Position numbers and translations under genes: made by a program | In this document: piece by piece, positions 51,049 to 63,262 of the stretch | How the letters are laid out: every line of letters begins with the position of its first letter | Position numbering within the stretch: the first letter of the stretch is position 1 | The notes under the pieces: generated by a model | The model's database searches: none | What the model saw: only the letters and a program-made list of their open reading frames with translations | Told to the model about the DNA's origin: nothing | Assembly: GCA_014529385.2 (NCBI GenBank) | Contig: CM043965.1 | Span: forward strand, 15,068,912-15,132,911 | DNA: 64,000 bases | Direction of reading: 5' to 3' | From: Adiantum capillus-veneris | Taxonomy: Eukaryota > Streptophyta > Polypodiopsida > Polypodiales > Pteridaceae

Positions 51049-51049
<1 letters not shown>
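50106..51049. other. Non-coding stretch between family-B copy B3 and gypsy copy 2
   Basis: No gene could be supported. The start (TGGTTCACGTGGTAGAATGC, 50103 on) resembles the D-arm half of tRNA-Gly and could be the head of a SINE, but no B box follows at the proper distance. Confidence 0.3.

Positions 51050-51108
<59 letters not shown>
51050..51108. repeat. (CT)n microsatellite
   Basis: Perfect CT run of about 58 bases, close to the left end of the second gypsy copy. Confidence 0.97.
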
Positions 51109-51110
<2 letters not shown>

Positions 51111-51597
51111 ATGTCCTGTCTCTTTCTACCTCAATGATCTCTCTTCATTACAGGTGTGCCTTGTTCATGTGTTCGCCATTGCAACCGCCGAATACGTCAA
51201 AGAGGGTAAATGTTACGATTGTGAGGAACAAGGGCATGTGTTTACCAATTGCCCTAACAAAGCATCAAAAGAACAGTCAGGGGACAAGCTAGAGAGTTCT
51301 AAAGCAACAGAGGAGCGAGCAAAGAAAGGAAAGACAAAAGCAGGACTGGTAGCAGATTTTGTGGAGACCAACCCTAAGCAACTGAATGGAAGTACAGAGC
51401 TCTGTAGAGCGTGGGGCAAAATGCAAGATTAAAAAGTCCTTATCTTCTCCGGCAGAGGAGCCAAGGCCAACTTCATTTCGACTGAATTGACAACTCGACT
51501 TGGAATTATGCCAGATGAAATGGGACTAACGGCTGAGGCAGATCTCGCGGCACCTGTTGCCATTACATCATAGGCAAACTTCGGTTGCATTGCTAGG

Positions 51598-52613
51598 CTG
51601 TGTTGCACGAAACATTTCCAAACTGGAAACGTCAACCTGCATATATGAACATGAAACGGCAATCTACAGAACTAGGAAACGGCGGGGTACACCCAATTGA
51701 GAGTAGCTAACCATAAAGATATGTTTAACTACGTTAAAAGCAACCTGACTAACAAGATTTGCATCAACACATGAGTGGAACACGTACATATGAAAGCTTC
51801 CCTCGCTTGCGATCGTGCCGAGAGGAAACTTGTGTAGAGTTCTAGAGTTCTCTGAGTGTTGTGCAGAGAAACGTCTACTCTCTGTAAAACATTTTTTCGT
51901 TCTCTAATGGTAGGTTCATTATTTTATTCATATGAATCTATGCAGATTCCTCTAATAGGGACATACTACTACAAATAATCCTCTAGGAACACCACCAGTT
52001 AAAATGTTAACGCCGTTTCGATACAGACGACGGACTCCAACTCGAGACCTGATGAGCACAGAAGCATTTGGCCTAAGCCAGATCGCCTCTAGCAGCTCGA
52101 TGCTATGGCAATATTTTTACCGATATAGTTTTTTTCATAGGTCTCTGCCCCTTCATCGCCCCTTCATCACTATATGCTCTGCGCCACTTGGAGTGCCCCC
52201 CGTTGCGCGTTTCCTGCACATTGCTCTGCATCTCTCATGTCGATCCTAGCATCGCAAGTGTCACCTTGCTCGCATGATGCACCCTTCATTTTTGTTTTCT
52301 CACACTGCCAATGCAGAATCGCTGTTGATTCTCCACTTTCTTTCTTTTTTTGAAAACGTTGGCACATACTAGTTCGTAGCGTTCAAATTTTGGGATATGA
52401 GAGCGGTGCACGGTTCAGTTTAATTTAGATGCCTTTTCATAAAGCAACGCCAGCTTGTCTTAGTTTAGACAGAGTGTTTTAATAAATTAAGCCAACGTGG
52501 CCTTTCTTAGCTGCGTTGTTTGAGGCGTTTCGTCAAGGCTGGAAACGTGCACCCCTGCCAGAAGCGCAGAAACGCGTTTCCAGCAGGTGGGGATGTCGTT
52601 TCCTGCAACATAG
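51598..52613. mobile_element. hAT-like non-autonomous element, 8 bp target duplication
   Basis: It splits the protease-RT linker of the second gypsy copy. The ends are inverted: CTGTGTTGCACGAAAC (51598-51613) and, inward from the right, CTATGTTGCAGGAAAC (52613-52598), 14 of 16 matching. The flanks TTGCTAGG (51590-51597) and TTGCTGGG (52614-52621) differ at one base, which fits an aged 8 bp duplication typical of hAT elements. Both ends also carry TGGAAACG further in. The interior (about 980 bp) has no transposase ORF. Confidence 0.85.
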
Positions 52614-54009
52614 TTGCTGGGGGTATCTAGGAGACGAGGACTTTTACATCATGCCTCTGGAGAGGAGTGACGTCCTTTTGGGAATCCCTTGGTTCCATAA
52701 GAACAATGTGGTGGTCAACTACAGGGCGAGAAAAGCAACTTTCACAAATGAAAAGGGTAGAGATATAATTCTTCATGTAAAATTGAAGGGCGAGTCAGTC
52801 CCACTTGTATCGGCTTCGGCCATTTCCAGATTGATGAGATCATGTCTATTTGTTTATTCGATCTTTTTACATGAGATAGATGACAAGAAAATGTCAAATT
52901 TGTCCGACCTTGAGAAGGAACGACAAGAATTTTTGCAAGCTTAGGCTAATTGTTTCTCCAAAGTCCTACCAGGAGAGTTACCTCCTCAGCGTCCTGAAGA
53001 TCACACCATTGATTTGATTCCGCACAGTACACCACCGAATTGGCCACCTTGCGCAGAGCCCAAAACGAAGAAATTATGAACCAAGTGAAAGAACTTTTAG
53101 AGAAAGGTCTCATTCAACCCAGTACACCACCAACATGTTCACCAGTGTTGTTGGTTTTAAAGAAAGATGGATCTTGGCGAATGTGCATTGACTACAAGGC
53201 TCTCAATAAAATCACCATCAAGAACAAGTTTCCAATACCCAAGATCAATGATATATTGGACAGGTTATAGGGTTCTACTTGCTTCAAAACGACCTAAAAA
53301 GTGGCTATCATCTGATCGAGATCGCTCCTGGAGATGTATACAAGACCGTGTTCAAAACGTCCTTTGGATTGTACAAGTATTTGGTGATGCTTTTTGGTCT
53401 CACAAATGCTCCTGCAACGTTGTCATGCCACTTTGCGGGCACGGGGTGAAAGATGCAAATCTGCAAACATATCCAAGGTTTTGCCAAACTTATGAACAAT
53501 GTTAGTAATTGTTATGTCAGCAAGAGGACTGAGATGTATGCTAAATGTGGGTTTCGGTGTCTAGAAATGGAGCTGCTTCCTGCAAGCCAAATTTGTAGTG
53601 CTTAACATGCTTTCCATGCCTGTCTTTATGGCTCATCAATTGGAGCTACAGTTAAGGAGTTACGGCAATTTGAAGCTGGCATTGATTGCACATCTGTACT
53701 GGATTGGACAGTTTTGCAGATGAAGGGTCAGGGATGGTATGAGTGCTGAAGTGTTTATCATATGGAGAGTGCGGGTATTTTCGGATTGCTAATTGGAGCT
53801 CAAACGGCCAAGATATGAGCAATTAAAGTTTCACGGTCGCCTTGGTCAGCATGCCAAAACTGGGAGTTTTTGGGGTTCGACCAAGCTCTAGAATACAGTG
53901 CACTTAATAAATCAATAAGTGCACGAGGAGCATCTTTTTCGAAATGTCATCTCTTGCAGTACATTGATGGTGGGGAATGTCAGAAAGGGAAGTCGCATTT
54001 GGCAGTGCC

Positions 54010-54276
54010 TTAGACAATATGTATGTCAGATGTAGTACCCTTATGGAAGCACATAAAGTTATTGATGACCTCGGGGCAAAATCTATTAACCAAATGCGAA
54101 GGGAAGGCCTTTCATCAAATGCAATCACCTATACTTGAATCTTGAGGGCATGTGGCACTATCCATGACCTTAATATGGGCAACGAAATTCACGATGATAT
54201 TGTCAGTCAAGGGCTGCTGAAGATGAAAATTGTGTGAGGCAATGCTTTGGTTGGTGTGCATGCCAAATGTGGCTAG
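54010..54276 (+). pseudogene. Pentatricopeptide-repeat (PPR) gene fragment
   Basis: One frame reads through 89 codons with PPR signatures: LDNMYVRCSTLMEAHKVID, then MRREGLSSNAITYT, LRACGTIHDLNMGNEIH, then GNALVGVHAKCG. These are the L and S repeat units typical of plant organelle RNA-editing and maturation factors, where each 35-residue helical hairpin contacts one base. Three stops (TGA, TGA, TAG) break it. A further short trace (EMYAKCG, about 53530) lies upstream, so two neighbouring pieces of the gene were carried. No DYW domain, signal peptide or start is present. Confidence 0.75.
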
Positions 54277-54860
54277 GTAATACCTTGGTCGATGTATATG
54301 TCCAATGTGATGCCCATTGGAAGGTGGGGTGGTCGCCCATAAACTCAAGGCCACCCAATGAGCCAAAGTATGGCCGCCCAAGGACCATTAAAAAGAAGGG
54401 TTTTTTTTAATATTGTGAATGGAGGAGGGAAAATAAGAGGAGACAGCGCGCAGGCGGGGAACGAGAGGCGCATGAGAGAGAGAAAGAGCTCGCGCCGGTG
54501 GCTGTGGAGCTCGGGCAACGTCGAGCAGGAAGCAAAAGTTCACTAGCATGTCCGGCAACACCACTCACGTCACGATTCATGATGGTCGACCTCGGCCTGC
54601 CACATCATCAAGGCCCTTGTCATGCCATCGTGACAAGCAGCGGGGCAAGCCATAAATAAGGAGGGGGGAAAACATGGTTTTTTGGGGGGGGGGGGATTCT
54701 AGGGCTTTAAGAAGAATTTTTTTTGGGCGACGAGGGAAGGAGGCAAACATCAAGGAAGAAGGGTAACGAGGAGAGGGAAGCGAAGAGAAGAAGGAGGAGA
54801 AGGTATGAGGAGAAGAGGTGAGGGGAAAGCTCACACTCTCTCTCTCGGACTCGGCTTTGA

Positions 54861-54990
<130 letters not shown>

Positions 54991-56464
54991 TGAAGCAACA
55001 AAGGAGGAGATCTCTTGGAGGAAGGTTCGACCTCGACCTCGACCTCGAAGAGGGGAGATACGACAAATCACGAACGATATTTCTCCCTCTCTATCGACTT
55101 TGGGAAGAGAAGACTCGAGCGGAAGGAATTTTTCTTTGAAATTTTGATAGGCAAAGGAGTTAAACACTATGAAGTTTACCTGACGATTATGGATTGTTTC
55201 ATCGGGACCGGGTTATCTGAATAGGGGATTGCAAATCAACGGGCATACCAACGATGGCGTATGCAACCGATTTGTATCAAGGGTTCCAAATATTGAATTA
55301 ATGAAAATATTTGTTGATTGCCAGCGCCAATTAAGTGTTGATACCTTGCCTTAGTTTGTTTTTAGTCATTAATTCTATTTTGATATGTGATATTCTTCCG
55401 CAATTGCTCTCTAAGTGTCACTATTTAGTCTTACCAACCCTAAAATTTCTTGTAAATGCACTCTTTCCCCTTGGTTTGCACCTCGGCTGCTTATCCATCT
55501 ACAGTCAGAAGTCCGGCGCTTTGCTGGTCGACCTTGGAGAGACGCGCACTCTGACAACGTTCAAAAGGTTGATAAAAAGAATTTTTTGAGAGTGTAGGCC
55601 ATTTGTGGACACCTTTTTTGACAATATCATTGTATCCTCCAAAAATGAGACAGAGCGTCAATACCACATGTTATAGGTCTTTTAGGCACTATTGCAACAT
55701 CGGTTGACGATCAATGGGGAGAAGAGCGAGTTTTTCTTACCAGAGATCCACTTTTTGGGACACATCGTCTCTGCGGAGGGTGTCAAAATGGATCCAACCA
55801 AGGTTGAGACCATCCAAGATTGGTCAAATTTGAAGAATGTTCATGAGGTTTGAAGCGTTTTGGGTTTTGTGCTCTTACTACGGCGGTTCATTCAAAAAAA
55901 TTTCGAGATTGCTTCTCCTCTACATGTTTTGACGCGCAGAAAGGGGTTCCTTTCACATGAGGACCATCTGAGATTGCAGCCTTCAAGATTCTCAAAGAGA
56001 AGTCGACAACTTGCTGAATGTTGGTTTTGCCAGACTTGCAAAAGCCATTTGAGGTATATTGTGATGCACGTGGTTGCAGTCTAGGAGCAGCCTTAATGCA
56101 AGAGGGCCATGTTATAGCTTATGAGAGCAGAATGTTTTCTAGACCAGAACGACTAGCATAGATTTATGACAAAGATCTCTTAGAAGTTATCCATGCTCTT
56201 ACTCAGTGGCGACACTTTTTACTCAGAGCCGATTTTACAGTGTTCATTGGTCACCAGAGTTTGTGCTATTTCTTATCTCAGAAACAACTTTTGAACAAGG
56301 AGATGTAGTGGGCTAACATTTTTTCACAATTACTCTTTCAGATTCTACACGTTCAGGGACAAAAGAATGTGGTGGTAGATGCACAGTCTTGTAAGCCTTT
56401 GGTTTTGGATATTTTGGTTGTTCATCACCGCAGCTTCGAGGAAATGGTAGATAAGTACGAGTCA

Positions 56465-56788
56465 CGAGGACTTGGCAAATGCTAACCTTAGTTGTTGGTT
56501 TCTTTTTTTATGATTTTCGTTCAATTTTTGAGACCTTCTTTTTGAAGTTGCAAATGGTCGGACATTGTATGGCCAGTGTGAAATAATAGTTTCACCCGCA
56601 GACGAGAAGTTGGTCGGCACTGGAATTCTAGTAGTAAAAGGGTGTCTAGGCTCAGTTCACAGTCATCTAGATCCCCTTGCCGCACTTGATAAGTTGGTGG
56701 ATACTAGGAAATTACCTCCATAGAGGCACAATGAAAAGGTGGGGTCACCCAGAGAAAATCACCCCAGAACTGGGCTACATTGCATTTT
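56465..56788. other. Non-coding stretch before the full-length copia
   Basis: No coding trace or repeat was recognised. It ends at the TGGAC target duplication (56789-56793) of the next element. Confidence 0.4.
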
Positions 56789-56793
56789 TGGAC

Positions 56794-57020
56794 TGTTGGA
56801 ATTAGGGTTGCAGAGAAACACACACAACTTGGAGAAGATGAAGGAAGCTCAAGGCACACAATAGAGAGTGTGTTACTTAGTGTGCAATGGAAAGATAGAT
56901 AGCCCTAGAGTGATGGGCGTATATACAATGCACGGGGGAAAAAACCTCCTAAAGAGGGAAAAAATGCCCCGGCGGTCCTAGTGTGTTCACACACATCACT
57001 ACCACATGTATATGGTAACA
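56794..57020 (-). repeat. Copia 3' LTR
   Basis: 227 bp; TGTTGGAATT to GGTAACA on the plus strand. Confidence 0.95.
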
Positions 57021-57034
57021 AATCCCCCCTGGAG
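57021..57034 (-). promoter_or_regulatory. Copia polypurine tract
   Basis: On the minus strand CTCCAGGGGGGATT directly precedes the 3' LTR. Confidence 0.85.
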
Positions 57035-57095
57035 TGATGCGGTGAACGAGAGCTGGCACATGAGTAAAGGGAAGTGCCATGCCCTGAGGACAGGA

Positions 57096-60000
57096 TCAGT
57101 CCACAAAGGGGAGTAAGCCCAAAGCTTTGCGGAAAGCTTCAAGCTTCTCACGAGACAATGCCTTTGTGAAAAGATCTGCAAGGTTGTCCTGTGTTGGCAC
57201 ATAAGCCAAGCTGATCTCTCCTGCTGAGAGCCTCTCCCTGACATAGTGGTAATGCACCTCAATGTGCTTTGTGCGAGCATGAAAAACTGGGTTCCTCGCA
57301 ACTGCCAATGCGCTCTGACTGTCAGTGTAGATAGTGTTGGCATTGTGTCCTGTCCAACACCCAAATCAGCCATAAGGCGTATGAGCCATACACACTCAAT
57401 CGTAGCTATGAAGACTGCCCTGTACTCAGCCTCACAACTCGAAGTGGCCACAGTAGGTTGCTTCTTGCTCAACCATGATATACATGAACTGCCAAGCATG
57501 AAACAAAAACCACTTGTGGACACTCGTGTGTCAAAACAACCAGCCCAATCTGAGTCCGAAAAAGCATGTAAGTCTGGCGGCAATGATCCCCCCTTGGGAT
57601 AAAACAAGCCAAGATGTAAAGTGCCACTAAGGTAGTGGAAAATCCTCTTGACAGCCTGCCAATGCTTAGACCCTGGGCTATGCATAAATCTGCTGACCTG
57701 TGAGACTGCAAACTGAATATTTGGCCTTGTGTTGCATACATAAATGAGGCAGCCAACAGCAGTTTGGTAAAGAGTGACATCAGCAGGATCGCCAACATCA
57801 TGTAGACTCAACTTCACACCTGTTTCCATGGGAGTGGCAATAGGTTTGCAATCCTCAAGTCCAAACTTACATAGCAATGTCTCTATGTAACTTTTCTGAC
57901 ACAAGGCAATACCACCATCACACTGCTTAAACTGTATACCCAAGTAATGATGCAACAGCCCCAAATCTTTCATCTTGAAAGTAGCATTCAAATCAGCCTT
58001 AAATTCAGTAATATGTCTCTCATTTGGTCCAATGATCAGCAAATCATCAACATAAAGAACCACAATGAGAAATACATCATCCTCACGCTTTACATACAAT
58101 GTGCTTTCTGTTGGACTGTTACGAAAGCCTCGTTTAACCAAATGAGTGTCAGCTTTCTCATACCAAGCACGAGGAGATTGCTTCAACCCATACAAGCCTT
58201 CTTACATCTGCACACTTTGTCCTCTTGTCCTTTTATGACAAAACCGCGAGGCTGCGTTACATAAACTTCCTCAAATATGTCACCATTCAAGAAAGCAGTA
58301 ACAATGTCTGATTGATGTACATCCCAACCAAAATGAGCTGCCAATGCACATAGAAAACGCACAGTAGTCATACAACAAGTGGGAGCAAAAGTCTCTTCAT
58401 AATCTATGCCTTTTTGTTGTGCATAACCCTTTGCAACAAGTCGAGCCTTATGGCGATCGATCTCACCATCCGGCTTGCGTTTCAACTTGTAAACCCACTT
58501 CGTACCAATGGCCTTTTTGCCAGGAGGCAAATCACATAAAGTCCATGTGTCATTCTCTATAAGTGCATCATATTCTGATTGCATGGCAGCAATCCAATTT
58601 TCTGAATTCTGTGCTTCATCAAAAGACAGAGGCTCCTCAACATCATGTAAACTAGACACAGCCAAAGCATAACAATCTGATGCATAAGATGCATGGCGAG
58701 AGCCTGAACGAGTACGACTAGACAAAGGTGCATCCAATTTACTGTCACGCAAAGTGTGCACCAGCCATTTTGGCATACCTCTAGCCTGCTCATTTTCAGC
58801 CCTTTCCTCATCAAGTACATCATGTACATCTGCATCAGTAATAGGCTGTTCTAAAACATATTCAGAAACCCCCATAGGCTGTACATTTGCCTCATTGGAA
58901 CTTACATTCGTATTTCCACCACTGAAAAGAGGCAACAAAGTGTCATAAATGTCCTGTGAGCTTACATTACTGTCTCTAGTACATGACAGCAAGGGCTGAA
59001 CAGAATCTTCCACAAACACTACATCCCGTGAAACCAGAATACGTTTTGTTTGCGGATGATACAACCTGTAACCTTTGCTTTCAGCACTATAACCAACAAA
59101 AATACATTTGACAGCCTTATCATCCAATTTTCTGCGCTGCACTTGTGGCACCAAAGCATATGCCAAACAGCCAAAAACACGCATGTGCTCAATAGAAGGC
59201 TTTCTATCATGCCATGCTTCATATGGAGTAATAGACTGCAAAGCTTTCGTAGGACACCTGTTAAGTACATAAGTGGCACACATGATGGCCTCAAGCCAAA
59301 AAGAATGCGGCAAAGCTTGACTTTTGACCATACATCGTGCCATTTCCGTTAGTGACCTATTTTTTCTCTCAGCAACACCATTTTGCTGAGGTGTATAAGG
59401 CACTGTACATTGGTGTTTTATCCCACGACTAGCCGGAAATGCATTAAATTCATGAGACATATACTCCCCCCCTCGATCGGAACGGAGGGTGCCCATAGTA
59501 CATTTTGAGACATTTTCAGCCATAGCCAAAAATTGTTTGAAGCACATAAAAACTTCGAACTTCGCTGTAAGCGGAAATACCCATGCATGCCTGGAGTAAT
59601 CATCAATGAAAGTCATGAAGTACAGGTAATTGCCCAAGGACGGAGTTTGCATGGGCCCACAAACATCACTATGCACAAGCTGCAACCTGCATGTGGCCCT
59701 AACTGAACCATCCTTTGGAAACTTAGAACGCTGCATTTTACCCAGAATACAACCTTCACAAACATGTTTGACAGGTGCTTCAAGAGGTGGCAAAGAAGCA
59801 ACCATATCAGATTTCTGCAAACGCAGCAAACTGGCAAAATTCAGATGACCAAAACGTGCATGCCAAGGTTTTGCATCTGAAATAGCCCTTGAATCTGCAA
59901 CAGCATTTGCAAAATTTTGTCCACACTTGTCATACAAAGTGAGCTTATACAGCCCACGGCACAAAAGCCCAGATGCAACAATTTCATCACCAAAACTGAG

Positions 60001-61389
60001 ATCATGAACTGTACATCTGTCATCCACAAATTTGACTACAAGTCCAAGTCTAGCAAGTGCGGATACAGACAAGAGATTCTTCTTGATCCCAGGTACATAA
60101 AGTGCATCAACAAGTGTGAAGGAACTGCCATTAGCAGCAGTGAGCACAATCTTTCCAACTCCCTGAACTGGATAAGAGGCGTTGTTGGCACAAGTGACTG
60201 AGTTCCCATGAGGGACTGACTCGAGAGAGGTAAACAATTCACGATGTGAGGTAATGTGCTTTGTAGCACCACTGTCGAAATACCACACATGTGAATCTGC
60301 AGCAACTGACAAGCATGCATCATGGACAACAGGATTGTAAGTGCACTCTGCGCTAAAAGCCCATTCTGCATCAACATCAGCATCACAATCTCCTTTCACA
60401 GAAGACTCAACAATGGCTGCATTTGTAGTGGAACCAGCATTTGCAGTGGAACCACCCTCTTTCTTCTTAGCCTCTTTGGCCTTCAACTTAGGACACGACT
60501 TGATCAAGTGATCATTGGCTTTACAATAATGGCAACGCATCTTCTTTTTGCCCTTATCACCAGAATTGCCAGACGAAGTGCTGCCACCAGAAGCATTAGG
60601 AACATAATTTTTGCCACTCGCAACAGAACCATAAGAAGTGGCTGCATTACTGTTACCACCCTTTCTTTGAGAAGCAATAAAAGCCTGTTCAACTGCACGC
60701 GCTGCCTAGTCCTGTTTTTTCTAGAAAGTGACTCTTGCAACAGCAATGTGCACAATGCATCAAACTTGACAACTTCAGGATTTCCTTGGGTCATCAGTCT
60801 CCAAGTACTAGCAAAAGTCTGGTAGGAATCTGGTAAGGCATCAAGAACAGTCTGCACAAGGGAGGGAACTGTCCGAAATGACTTCACCTGCAGAAATGAG
60901 TTGCACATTGATATCCTTGACACTAGCAAGGAAAGTGTCCATATCATCTTCCTCATGCATAATCTTCGACTCCAGCTCTTTACGCAGCAAAGCAATTTTA
61001 GCCTCATTGCGGCTTGCATAAAGACCTGCTAGAATATCCCAAGCCTGTTTTGCAGATTTTGCTGAACGGATGTGAGGAATAATGGTGCGCTTTACAGACA
61101 ACGCAATCAATGCATGAGCCTGCGCATCCTTAACATCCCAACGAGCTTGTTCTGCCGTAGGCAAAACAACTCTAACAGATGCAATCCTTGCAGCAAGACC
61201 TGCAACATCCTCAACATCGCCTACATCCTCAGAACCAGGACGTACATCAATGCCCTGCACAATGTTCCAGACACCTTTTGACACAAGAACATGTTGCATC
61301 ATATAAGCCCACATAGGGTAGTTGTCCCCATCCAACCTGTCCTCAGCAGCAAACATCTTGAACACATCTGTGTTGTTGTTGTCAGCCAT
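57096..61389 (-). pseudogene. Copia gag-pol polyprotein, four frameshifts and one stop
   Basis: Start MADNNNTDVFKM at 61389. Order: Gag core; zinc knuckle CHYCKANDHLIKSC (60534 on); protease WYFDSGATKHIT (about 60282); pre-integrase finger WHARFGHLNF; integrase with HSDVCGPM, LRSDRGGEYMS and NGVAERKN; reverse transcriptase KWVYKLKRKPDGEIDRHKAR and catalytic LYVDDLLI; RNase H FSDSDWAGC and CEAEYRA; end GLLPFVD at 57096. The long frame 60540-58183 covers protease to mid reverse transcriptase without a break. Lesions: about 4 extra bases near 60860, a length change in an A run near 60715 followed by a TAG near 60707, one base lost near 58190, and a shift near 57330. Catalytic residues are otherwise kept. 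Confidence 0.94.
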
Positions 61390-61737
61390 GGTAAATGCTG
61401 CACCTGATGTGAAAACTGCCCGAAAATAGGAGAAATGGAGCGGGAACAACTTGTGCTATATAGCACAAACCGTAGAAGACTATAAGGCACCTGTTATGCA
61501 GAAAACGGCACTGACAGAAAATCTGCACAAAATGACGAAATAGCCTGTGCAGTACTGCCCGTAGTGGAAACGGAGGCCGAAATGAGCCCAAATCAAAATT
61601 CTGAGCAGACCAAGCTCTTCGAGCCGTCCCAAAATATTTGTCGACCTGCGAACGCTCGCCAAAGCTCACTGAAATCCGAGAAAGTGAGCAGACGTGTGCT
61701 GGAGCAGCTGGCGACTAAGCCCGGGAGGACGTGACCT

Positions 61738-61749
61738 GCTCTGATACCA
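61738..61749 (-). promoter_or_regulatory. Copia primer binding site, initiator tRNA-Met
   Basis: On the minus strand TGGTATCAGAGC lies two bases inside the 5' LTR. Confidence 0.93.
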
Positions 61750-61751
61750 AT

Positions 61752-61978
61752 TGTTGGAATTAGGGTTGCAGAGAAACACACACAGCTTGGAGAAGACGAA
61801 GAAAGCTCAAGGCACACAATAGAGAGTGTGTTACTTAGTGTGCGATGGAAAGATAGATAGCCCTAGAGTGATGGGCGTATATACAATGCACGGGGGAAAA
61901 AACCTCCTAAAGAGGGAAAAAATGCCCCGGCGGTCCTAGTGTGTTCACACACATCACTACCACATGTATATGGTAACA
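61752..61978 (-). repeat. Copia 5' LTR
   Basis: 227 bp, 4 mismatches to the 3' LTR by eye. A TATA-like GTATATAC lies in the middle when read on the minus strand. Confidence 0.95.
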
Positions 61979-61983
61979 TGGAC

Positions 61984-63262
61984 GTGGTCCCAGAAGTGAA
62001 AAGATGGTCAGATGACTAGTGAGAGTCCAATGGAAGCATCTCCTAAACTTTAGGAAACTGCTATTTTGGGCCACGAAATCTATTCGCGTTGTGAGCGGGA
62101 TGAAAACACACACAACGCCTCTATAATGACTCGACACACACTCTTGGGATGACACACACACACACACACACACACACTATGGGGCACCAGTCGGCTTACA
62201 CAACCCACCTGGCCGAGACAGGGGAACACATCGATGGAGTGAGAGGAGAGAGACTACCCATTTGCCCACTCCACACAGAGAGACACACACACACACACCC
62301 AAAAAACTGAGCTCAAAAGAGGAGAATTTCTTATGTTTAGATAGAATTGAGCTTGGGCCAACACCAATGGGGAAAATAGCTCACACAATATGGGTAAAAT
62401 ATGCCAAATACAATCACAAATTGGAGCAGAAGCTTTGCTCATAGAGAAACTTACACAGCCAAAACAACAAATAAACAGTGAGGAAATTGGCAAAATGGAC
62501 AGCGCCATCACGTTCGAAATGGCCCAAAACCACAGTCTACAATGTCAAAGTGCTCAAATCCGACCTCGGATGAGCAGTTTATGGCCAAAACAGGCTCCAA
62601 AAACAGCAAAAACTCAGTTGCGGTTGTTCCTCCTCTTCTCTCCACGTTTTATCTGGTCTTCTTCATTTCCCACACTTAGCTTTATTACTTGGGCACCCTT
62701 GGCCTTTTAGTTGACCTCAAACGGACCCCGACCAAGCCAAAAAGTGGCCTCGCAGTGCATAGTTGTCACCCTGCTGCATCCATCCGCACACCTGGCACTC
62801 AACTTTTTCCAATAATGCATCCCGCAACCACGTGAAGTGGCCCCTAGATACAATTCTCATGATGACCTTTTTGCATAATTATCACAAGAAAACCCCCACG
62901 TTGTGTCCGTACTTATCCACGTGCAAGTATTGACCCCATTCGACCTCCTGACGCCACTAGATGCCATCTGACGCACCTGCTTACCTCATGTCGTCGGCCC
63001 GCGGATAGCTTCCTCGAGAAGTTTTACGCGCTACCAACTCCTCATTATTATAGAAAAAACACACTGGTACTGGTGATAGTGAAAATCGATGCACTATGTA
63101 CATGTTGTCCTACCTGTACACATGTGGGCCCCACGTAACCACATGGCTCTGAAGAATGGGCAATCCTTTATTTGATGCATCATGCATGTGTATGTACATA
63201 TGCACAATCACTTCTTCCAAAAAAACTCCTAACATAATTTGCCCATCTCCTAGCCTGCTAGA
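61984..63262. other. Non-coding stretch with (CA)n microsatellites
   Basis: No supported gene. CA runs occur at about 62151-62177 and 62283-62298. The ORFs at 62254-62511 and 62390-62710 have no recognisable product. Confidence 0.4.

Larger units (their letters stand above)
56794..61978 (-). mobile_element. Full-length Ty1-copia element with TSD
   Basis: LTRs of 227 bp lie at 56794-57020 (3') and 61752-61978 (5'). They differ at 4 positions by eye, and the element is flanked by TGGAC (56789-56793 and 61979-61983). A tRNA-iMet primer site and a polypurine tract are in place. Total length is 5185 bp, normal for plant copia. The near-identical LTRs make it the youngest insertion in the window. 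Its single gag-pol frame is broken, so it would need proteins from another copy. The element at 6189-7739 is a close, internally deleted relative. Confidence 0.96.
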
